A stretch of DNA of 10,364 nucleotides from Dyella_B sp966430775 (lineage in GTDB: Bacteria; Pseudomonadota; Gammaproteobacteria; Xanthomonadales; Rhodanobacteraceae). The notes under the pieces were generated by a model. The model was not told where the DNA came from. It was given only the letters and a program-made list of their open reading frames with translations, and did no database searches. The position numbers were made by a program, and so were the translations under genes. The stretch spans positions 1-10,364 of the forward strand of contig CBJMMB010000119.1 of assembly GCA_966430775.1 (NCBI GenBank). The letters are read 5' to 3'. The number at the start of each line of letters is the position of its first letter. The stretch's first letter is position 1. Below, one piece after another: positions 6,089 to 10,364 of the stretch.

Positions 6089-6694
6089 ATGGCGAACGAA
6101 GTCGTCGATCAAGGCCGCCGCCGCTTTCTCACCACCACGACAGCTGTGGTGGGTGGAGCGGGCGTAGTGGCGGCGGTTGTGCCTTTCATCAAGTCGTGGG
6201 AACCCAGTGCAAGAGCCAAGGCCGCCGGCGCCCCCGTTACCCAGTCGCTGAAAAAGATCGAGCCCGGCCAGCAGCTGATCGTGGCCTGGCGCAGCCTTCC
6301 GGTATTCATCGTCAACCGCACGCCGGCGCAACTGGCGGCGTTGCCCAAGCAGGATCCCAAGCTGGTCGATCCGAAATCCGACGGCGCCTCCGTCGATCAG
6401 CAACCGAAGTACGCGCAGAACGAAACCCGCTCGATCAAGCCCGAATGGCTGGTGATGATCGGCATCTGCACGCACTTGGGCTGCGTGCCCGACTACGTGG
6501 GCGAGATGAAGCCCGAACCGTTCGATCCGAACTGGCAGGGCGGCTACTACTGCCCCTGCCATCACTCGCGCTACGACATGGCCGGCCGCGTGTACCAGGG
6601 GGTGCCTGCACCGAAGAACATGCAGATTCCGCCTTATCACTTTGTCGACGACAGCACCGTGCAGATCGGTGTGGATACAGAGGGGAATTCGTAA
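6089..6694 (+). CDS. petA: PetA, Rieske [2Fe-2S] subunit of cytochrome bc1
   Basis: This subunit carries electrons from quinol at the Qo site to cytochrome c1. The product is 201 residues. A Tat-type signal/anchor QGRRRFL (8-14) is followed by a hydrophobic segment (about 17-34). The Rieske domain has box I CTHLGC (127-132) and box II CPCHHS (155-160): cluster ligands are Cys127, His129, Cys155 and His158, and Cys132/Cys157 can form the conserved disulfide. Box II is normally CPCHGS, so His159 replaces a usually conserved glycine. The ending AGRVYQGVPAPKNMQIPPYHF is typical of proteobacterial PetA. Start: the ATG at 6089 has GGAGAG at 6079-6084 and yields the expected short basic N-terminus; an in-frame ATG at 6068 adds seven residues and is less likely. 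The stop shares one base with the petB start (TAATG), so the two are translationally coupled. Confidence 0.96.
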   Translation: MANEVVDQGRRRFLTTTTAVVGGAGVVAAVVPFIKSWEPSARAKAAGAPVTQSLKKIEPGQQLIVAWRSLPVFIVNRTPAQLAALPKQDPKLVDPKSDGASVDQQPKYAQNETRSIKPEWLVMIGICTHLGCVPDYVGEMKPEPFDPNWQGGYYCPCHHSRYDMAGRVYQGVPAPKNMQIPPYHFVDDSTVQIGVDTEGNS

Positions 6695-7998
6695 TGGCGA
6701 ACGTCTTCTCGAATATCGGTGATTGGGTCATCGAGCGCGCACCGGGCTTGATGCCGGTGTACCGCAAGCACATGACCGAGTACTACGCGCCGAAGAACTT
6801 CAACATCTGGTACTACTTCGGTTCGCTCGCGTTGCTGGTGCTGGTCAACCAGATCGTCACCGGCATCTTCCTCACCATGAACTACGACCCGAGCGCGAGC
6901 GGCGCGTTCGACTCGGTGCAGTACATCATGCGTGACGTGGAGTGGGGCTGGCTGATCCGCTACATGCACACCACGGGCGCCTCGCTGTTCTTCGTGGTCA
7001 TTTATCTCCACATGTTCCGCGGCATCATGTATGGCTCCTACCAGAAGCCGCGCGAACTGGTGTGGCTGCTGGGCATGCTGATCTTCCTGGTGCTGATGGC
7101 CGAAGCGTTCATGGGCTACGTGCTGCCGTGGGGCAACATGTCGTTCTGGGGCGCGAAGGTGATCGTGTCGCTGTTCGGCACCATTCCGGTGATCGGCAAG
7201 GACCTGGTCGAATGGATCATGGGCGACTTCCTGCCGGCCGACGCCACGCTCAACCGCTTCTTCGCGCTGCACGTGATCGCGCTGCCGCTGGTGTTGCTGC
7301 TGCTGGTGGTATTGCACTTGGCGGCGCTGCATGAAGTGGGCTCGAACAACCCCGATGGCGTGGACGTGAAGCACGGGCCGAAGGGCAATCGCTGGGATCC
7401 CACCAAGCCGGTCGACGGTATTCCGTTCCATCCGTACTACACGGTGAAGGATCTGGTTGGCGTGGGGCTGTTCCTGGCCATCGCCGCCTTCATCATCTTC
7501 TTCCAGCCGACCTTCGGCGGATGGTTCCTCGAGCACGACAACTCGATTCCGGCGAACAACCTGGTGACGCCCGCGCAGATCAAGCCGGTGTGGTACTTCA
7601 CCGCGTTCTACGCGATCGTGCGCATGATTCCGTCGGCACTTGGTACCGCCGTGTGGGGCGTGCTGGGCATGTTCGGCGCGATCGTGCTGTTGTTCCTGAT
7701 GCCGTGGATCGACGGCGGCAAGGTGCGCTCGATCCGCTATCGCGGCACCGGCTTCAAGGTGGCGTTGACCTTGTTCGTGCTGGCGTTCTTCGGGCTGATG
7801 CTGATCGGTACCGACTCCACCGCCGAGTTGATTCCGATGCTGTTCGGCGCGAACTCCGACGTGACCGGCATCGAGAACCTGTTCGGCCGCACGATGGTGC
7901 TGATCTACTTTGGGTTCTTCGTATTCCTGTGGCTGTACACGCATCTTGGCTGGGAAAAGACCAAGCCGGTTCCGGAACGGGTGACGACGCATGAATAA
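6694..7998 (+). CDS. petB: PetB, cytochrome b of cytochrome bc1
   Basis: This diheme membrane subunit forms the Qo and Qi quinone sites. The product is 434 residues, with about eight transmembrane segments (near 39-61, 88-108, 122-142, 190-212, 253-272, 318-338, 354-374, 400-418). Heme ligands are His92 and His106 in helix B and His193 and His208 in helix D. The D-helix spacing is 15, where mitochondrial and Rhodobacter proteins have 14. LHEVGSNNPDG (212-222) after helix D is conserved. The Qo-site motif usually written PEWY is P298-V-W-Y301 here, with valine at the position of the proton-handling glutamate. It is the full-length fused form, not split b6/subunit IV. GAGGGG at 6680-6685 is 8 nt before the ATG and confirms the start. 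The 3' end overlaps petC by 8 nt. Cytoplasmic-membrane complex; expression follows petA. Confidence 0.97.
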   Translation: MANVFSNIGDWVIERAPGLMPVYRKHMTEYYAPKNFNIWYYFGSLALLVLVNQIVTGIFLTMNYDPSASGAFDSVQYIMRDVEWGWLIRYMHTTGASLFFVVIYLHMFRGIMYGSYQKPRELVWLLGMLIFLVLMAEAFMGYVLPWGNMSFWGAKVIVSLFGTIPVIGKDLVEWIMGDFLPADATLNRFFALHVIALPLVLLLLVVLHLAALHEVGSNNPDGVDVKHGPKGNRWDPTKPVDGIPFHPYYTVKDLVGVGLFLAIAAFIIFFQPTFGGWFLEHDNSIPANNLVTPAQIKPVWYFTAFYAIVRMIPSALGTAVWGVLGMFGAIVLLFLMPWIDGGKVRSIRYRGTGFKVALTLFVLAFFGLMLIGTDSTAELIPMLFGANSDVTGIENLFGRTMVLIYFGFFVFLWLYTHLGWEKTKPVPERVTTHE

Positions 7999-8737
7999 GC
8001 GCTACATATCCATCTTCATGCTGGCGTTCGGCCTGCTGCTGGGCACTGCGGCGGTCATGGCGGAGGGCGAAGGCCCGGAGCTGCCCGCCGCCGGCAACAA
8101 CCTGCGCGATACCGCATCGCTGCAGCGCGGTGCGCACATCTTCTTCAACTACTGCGTGGGCTGCCATTCGCTGAAATACCTGCGCTACGAGCGCATGGCG
8201 GACGACCTCGGACTGACCGAGGACGACGTGATGAAGAACCTCAACTTCACCGGCGGCAAGTTCGGCGATACGGTGATCTCGCACATGCCGGCGGACGACG
8301 CACAGAAGTTCTTCGGCAAGGCGCCGCCGGACCTCTCGCTGGAGGTATCGGCCAAGGGTGCGGATTGGGTGTTCGCCTACCTCAATTCGTTCTATCTCGA
8401 TCCCAAGAGCCCGATCGGCTGGAACAACACCGTGCTGCCGAATGCGGCCATGCCGTTCCCGCTGTGGGAGCTGCAGGGTGTGCAGGTGCCGGTGATGAAG
8501 CAGGCCAAGGCCGGCGACGATCCGCAGATCGAAAAGCTCACCCTGCTGCATCCGGGCACGCTTTCGCCCCAGCAGTACCAGCAGGCCGCCCGCGACGTCA
8601 CCAACTTCCTGGAATACGCCTCCGAGCCGGCCGCGCTGCAGCGGCGGCACTATGGCATTTGGGTGGTGCTGTTCCTGCTGGGCTTCACCTTCCTGGCATA
8701 CTTGCTCAAGAAAGAATATTGGAAGGACGTCCACTGA
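7991..8737 (+). CDS. petC: PetC, cytochrome c1 of cytochrome bc1
   Basis: This subunit takes electrons from the Rieske centre and passes them to soluble or membrane cytochrome c on the periplasmic side. The product is 248 residues. A signal peptide (MNKRYISIFM, hydrophobic to about 22) probably ends after VMA (24). The covalent heme motif is CVGCH (55-59), and RGAHIFFNYCVGCHSLKYLRYERM is classic for the family. Met154 in NAAMPFPLWEL is the likely sixth heme ligand. A C-terminal anchor at about 222-239 is followed by a lysine-rich cytoplasmic tail. The start codon lies inside the last codons of petB, giving an 8-nt overlap (ATGAATAA), so translation is coupled. The stop codon sits within a 9-bp-stem hairpin at 8723-8744. 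All expected residues are present. Confidence 0.97.
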   Translation: MNKRYISIFMLAFGLLLGTAAVMAEGEGPELPAAGNNLRDTASLQRGAHIFFNYCVGCHSLKYLRYERMADDLGLTEDDVMKNLNFTGGKFGDTVISHMPADDAQKFFGKAPPDLSLEVSAKGADWVFAYLNSFYLDPKSPIGWNNTVLPNAAMPFPLWELQGVQVPVMKQAKAGDDPQIEKLTLLHPGTLSPQQYQQAARDVTNFLEYASEPAALQRRHYGIWVVLFLLGFTFLAYLLKKEYWKDVH

Positions 8738-8744
8738 CGTCCTT
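8723..8744 (+). promoter_or_regulatory. stem-loop straddling the petC stop codon
   Basis: AAGGACGTC (8723-8731) and GACGTCCTT (8736-8744) are perfect reverse complements with a CACT loop, and the petC TGA (8735-8737) lies at the loop/stem junction. The sequence after it (ATAAAG) has no T-tract, so termination is doubtful. mRNA 3'-end protection or partial attenuation between petABC and sspAB are alternatives. Confidence 0.6.
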
Positions 8745-8750
8745 ATAAAG

Positions 8751-8797
8751 ACAAGGGACTTGTGGCCGCAGGGGGCAAAACGCCATCCTTGCGGCCA
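8751..8797 (+). promoter_or_regulatory. two further stem-loops in the petC-sspA gap
   Basis: ACAAG (8751-8755) / CTTGT (8759-8763) is a small 5-bp hairpin. It abuts a stronger one, TGGCCGCA (8763-8770) / TGCGGCCA (8790-8797), whose interior can extend through one G-T and two G-C pairs. The second ends 7 nt before the sspA Shine-Dalgarno (GGGGAG, 8805-8810) and could limit read-through or modulate sspA translation. Confidence 0.5.
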
Positions 8798-8818
8798 AAC
8801 AAAAGGGGAGACTCGTGC

Positions 8819-9445
8819 ATGGTCCAGAACGCCCGTTCCCGGACAGTACTCGCCCTGTATTCCGCTGCCGATGACATACAGTGTCATCGCGTACGGCTGG
8901 TGCTGGCCGCAAAGGGAGTGACCTACGATCTGATCGTGGTCGATCCGGCCAAGCCACCGCAGGATCTGCTCGACCTGAACCCGTATCACACCCTGCCGAC
9001 CCTGGTCGACCGCGAACTCACGCTGTATGACACCTCGGTGGTGTGCGAATACCTGGACGAGCGCTACCCGCACCCGCCGCTGATGCCGATCGATCCGCTC
9101 TCGCGCGCCCGGCTGCGGCTGGCGGCGGTGCGCATCGAGCGGGACTGGCTGCCGGAAATCGAGCACATCAAGGCTGGCGGCCGCGCTGCCGATGCGGCGC
9201 GCAAAAAACTGCGCGAACACCTGCTGGCGGCGCTGCCGCTGTTCAAGGTGTCCAAGTTCTTCCTCAACCCGGAAATGAGCCTGGCCGATTGCCTGGTGAC
9301 CCCGGTGGTATGGCGCCTGCCTTCGCTGGGCGTGGACCTGGGCCGGGAGGGCAAGCCAATCATGGATTACGGTGAACGCCTGTTCCACAGCCAGGGTTAC
9401 GCGCGCAGCCTGACGCCGGAGGAAAAGGCTCTAAGAGCGCTGTAG
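8819..9445 (+). CDS. sspA: SspA, stringent starvation protein A (RNA polymerase-associated)
   Basis: This glutathione-S-transferase-fold protein binds RNA polymerase and affects stationary-phase, acid-stress and virulence gene expression in E. coli and relatives; it is not expected to act as a glutathione transferase. The product is 208 residues (E. coli 212). The thioredoxin-like N-domain (about 8-88) has LALYSAADDIQCHRVRLVLAAKG and NPYHTLPTLVDRELTLYDTSVVCEYLDERYPHPPLMP. The PHPP tetrad at 84-87 corresponds to the surface pocket known to be important in E. coli SspA. The helical C-domain holds ADAARKKLREHLLAALPLF and SLADCLVTPVVWRLPSLG. Start: GGGGAG at 8805-8810 is 8 nt before the ATG at 8819, whereas an upstream ATG at 8762 would be encoded in the hairpin. 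It follows petC by 81 nt and precedes sspB by 212 nt. Confidence 0.96.
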   Translation: MVQNARSRTVLALYSAADDIQCHRVRLVLAAKGVTYDLIVVDPAKPPQDLLDLNPYHTLPTLVDRELTLYDTSVVCEYLDERYPHPPLMPIDPLSRARLRLAAVRIERDWLPEIEHIKAGGRAADAARKKLREHLLAALPLFKVSKFFLNPEMSLADCLVTPVVWRLPSLGVDLGREGKPIMDYGERLFHSQGYARSLTPEEKALRAL

Positions 9446-9657
9446 CGGGTTTGGGTGTACGGTCTCCTGGACATCGCTGCGTCTTTTCCATTCAATACGC
9501 GGGGGCCGGCCCTGTCTGCATGCATTTCCTTGGGTCCATCGTCTCGACAGGCCGCCAGCCTGTCCGTGCCGATGGCCTTGCGGGCTGCAGGACATCCGGC
9601 GACGTTCACGCAAAACCGGCTAGAGCACCCCTGGTGACCCAACAGCAACAACCGAAG
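9446..9657 (+). other. sspA-sspB intergenic leader with a 7-bp hairpin
   Basis: No protein family is recognisable in these 212 nt. A perfect stem GACAGGC (9546-9552) / GCCTGTC (9558-9564) with loop CGCCA is the only clear structure; it has no following T-tract. The sspB frame stays open through the whole stretch, but the encoded residues do not resemble SspB. Such a long gap suggests a separate sspB promoter or leader, which I could not place. Confidence 0.5.
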
Positions 9658-10086
9658 ATGAGTTCCAACCGTCCGTACCTGCTGCGGGCGATCTACGATT
9701 GGATCAGCGACAACAACCTCACCCCCTACATGCTGGTCGACGCCACGCGCCAGGGCGTGCGCGTGCCGCCGCACGTGATCAAGAACGGGCAGGTGGTGCT
9801 CAACCTGGCCATGCGCGCCGTGGCCAACCTGGACCTGGGCAACGAGTGGATCAGCTTCCAGGCGCGCTTCTCCGGCGTCAGCCACAGCATCCAGATTCCG
9901 GTGCCGGCGGTATTGGCTTTGTACGCGCAGGAAAACGGGCAGGGCATGATGTTTCCCGCGGACGAAGAGGAAGGCGGCGAGCCGCCGACCGATACGCCGC
10001 CCTCGCCGCCTGAGCCGGAACCGCCGTCGGGTGATGGTGACAAGCCCAAGCGCGGCGGTGGCTCGCATTTGCGGGTGGTGAAGTAG
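9658..10086 (+). CDS. sspB: SspB, ClpXP specificity-enhancing adaptor
   Basis: SspB tethers ssrA-tagged proteins from stalled ribosomes to the ClpXP protease. The product is 142 residues (E. coli 165). The folded substrate-binding domain (about 5-100) begins RPYLLRAIYDWISDNNLTPYMLVDAT and contains VVLNLAMRAVANLDLGNEWISFQARFSG and IPVPAVLALYAQENGQGMMF, closely following E. coli SspB. A flexible tail of acidic, proline- and glycine-rich sequence (about 101-136) leads to LRVVK at the C-terminus (138-142), the module that docks on the ClpX N-domain. The ATG at 9658 gives MSSNRPYLLR; a GTG at 9634 in the same frame would add eight residues (VTQQQQPK) and cannot be excluded, since neither has a strong Shine-Dalgarno. 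Linkage to sspA is the classic arrangement. Confidence 0.95.
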   Translation: MSSNRPYLLRAIYDWISDNNLTPYMLVDATRQGVRVPPHVIKNGQVVLNLAMRAVANLDLGNEWISFQARFSGVSHSIQIPVPAVLALYAQENGQGMMFPADEEEGGEPPTDTPPSPPEPEPPSGDGDKPKRGGGSHLRVVK

Positions 10087-10315
10087 AACTTCAGGCCAGC
10101 GAGAATTGCTCCCTTCCCTACGTGTAGTAGGGAGGGTCGGGGTGGGGTGAAGCAATCTCGCGACGAATGCAAACATTGCCGCAAGCGCATACAACCCCAC
10201 CCCAGCCCCCCCCTGCGCACAGGGGAGGGAGCCGTTGTCCGCAAGCGTGAAGCTGGATAGCCGCCTCCCAGCATTTCCTCTAAGGTATCGGCTTCCTCCT
10301 ACAAAGCCGCTCCGC
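10087..10315. other. intergenic region with inverted repeat pair
   Basis: This 229-nt gap follows sspB. Most of it (10099-10232) is occupied by a paired repeat element described separately. From 10233 to 10315 I see no convincing promoter for the following partial gene and no coding signal. Confidence 0.5.
10099..10232. repeat. inverted pair of C/G-asymmetric hairpin repeats
   Basis: Unit 1 (10108-10148) starts GCTCCCT, contains the near-stem CCCTTCCCTAC / GTAGGGAGGG and ends GGGGTGGGGT. Unit 2 (10194-10232) is its inverted relative, ACCCCACCCCAG to GGGAGC. The end boxes GGGGTGGGGT (10139-10148) and ACCCCACCCC (10194-10203) are exact reverse complements. Unit 1 is also flanked by GCGAGAATTGC (10099-10109) and GCAATCTCGC (10152-10161), inverted with a single base missing. 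Unit 2 closely matches the repeat at 3337-3376. The layout resembles a two-unit REP/BIME-like mosaic; it may also help end sspB transcription. Confidence 0.65.
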
Positions 10316-10364
10316 ATGTCCGCAGCCCAGGAACACCCGGATCATCTACGGCGCAGTCTGTCCA
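10316..10364 (+). CDS. 5' end of a gene, possibly an APC-family amino-acid permease
   Basis: An ATG at 10316 opens a frame continuing to the right edge and encoding MSAAQEHPDHLRRSLS. The segment LRRSLS preceded by an acidic and polar stretch is how many amino-acid permeases of the AAT/CycA-PheP type begin, just before NRHIQLIAIGGAIGTG, but only 16 codons are present and none of the diagnostic sequence is inside the window. No clear Shine-Dalgarno precedes it. The coding call is plausible; the product is a guess from N-terminal resemblance. Confidence 0.35.
   Translation, partial: MSAAQEHPDHLRRSLS

Noticed and set aside
6132..6152. Inverted repeat CCACCAC/GTGGTGG early in petA
   Set aside because: It lies inside the Thr/Val/Gly-rich hydrophobic signal segment and follows from codon usage (ACC ACC ACG ... 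GTG GTG GG); no regulatory inference is needed.
6637..7992. 451-codon open frame on the minus strand opposite petB
   Set aside because: It exactly mirrors petB and has the low-complexity His/Gln/Arg composition of a reverse-complement shadow.
7754..9388. 544-codon open frame on the minus strand opposite petB, petC and sspA
   Set aside because: It is antisense to three genes with full sets of catalytic or ligand residues, is rich in H/R/Q/E as expected for the reverse frame of GC-rich coding DNA, and shows no family motif.
9451..9657. 69-residue N-terminal extension of SspB from a TTG start
   Set aside because: It has no similarity to SspB and is an unlikely start; the frame is open by chance in GC-rich DNA. 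Only the eight-residue GTG extension from 9634 remains possible.
1..10364. CRISPR array, prophage, tRNA/rRNA genes or insertion sequence
   Set aside because: No regularly spaced direct repeats, phage genes, tRNA cloverleaf or transposase frames were recognised; repeats present are short palindromes only.

Overview
This window reads as chromosomal core genome of a GC-rich gammaproteobacterium. The best guess is the Lysobacterales/Xanthomonadales group, possibly Rhodanobacteraceae (Rhodanobacter/Dyella-like). The evidence is gene order (a DegS/AlgW-type protease divergent from petABC-sspA-sspB, with a miaB...phoH cluster nearby), a typical gammaproteobacterial cytochrome bc1, and palindromic intergenic repeats built on GTAGGTTGGG. 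The taxonomic guess is inference; no marker gene was searched.

Layout. (1) Positions 1-3153, minus strand: a tight cluster transcribed right to left, miaB (tRNA methylthiotransferase), then two GNAT acetyltransferases, then a PhoH/YbeZ-type ATPase cut off by the left edge. The miaB-phoH neighbourhood is ancient and widespread; here two acetyltransferase genes sit inside it with 9-nt, 3-nt and ATGA junctions. (2) Positions 3154-3457: a non-coding interval with a candidate miaB promoter and two families of palindromic repeat lying next to each other. (3) Positions 3458-4537, plus strand: an exported family-1 lytic transglycosylase with DUF4124-like N-terminal segments. (4) Positions 4549-4636: a perfect 34-bp inverted repeat with a 20-nt loop between two convergent genes. 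(5) Positions 4644-5852, minus strand: a membrane-anchored, single-PDZ trypsin-like protease of the DegS/AlgW type. (6) Positions 5853-6088: a divergent promoter region with an 18-bp tandem repeat. (7) Positions 6089-8737, plus strand: petA-petB-petC, the complete cytochrome bc1 complex, with overlapping genes. (8) Positions 8738-8818: a short gap with three consecutive stem-loops. (9) sspA and sspB, separated by a 212-nt leader. (10) Positions 10087-10315: a second intergenic repeat pair. (11) The first 16 codons of what may be an amino-acid permease at the right edge.

How the genes fit together. petABC oxidises quinol and reduces cytochrome c. sspA (RNA-polymerase-associated GST-fold regulator) and sspB (ClpXP adaptor for ssrA-tagged proteins) follow it, an arrangement known from many beta- and gammaproteobacteria. 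The protease would act in envelope-stress signalling, and the transglycosylase in wall turnover. I found no defence system, prophage, CRISPR array, tRNA, rRNA or intact transposon. The points that merit a second look are two non-canonical residues in the bc1 quinol-oxidation machinery (Rieske box II CPCHHS and cytochrome b PVWY), a degenerate acetyl-CoA loop in one GNAT, the dispersed palindromes, and the hairpin cluster between petC and sspA. I do not see convincing evidence of a novel multi-gene system.
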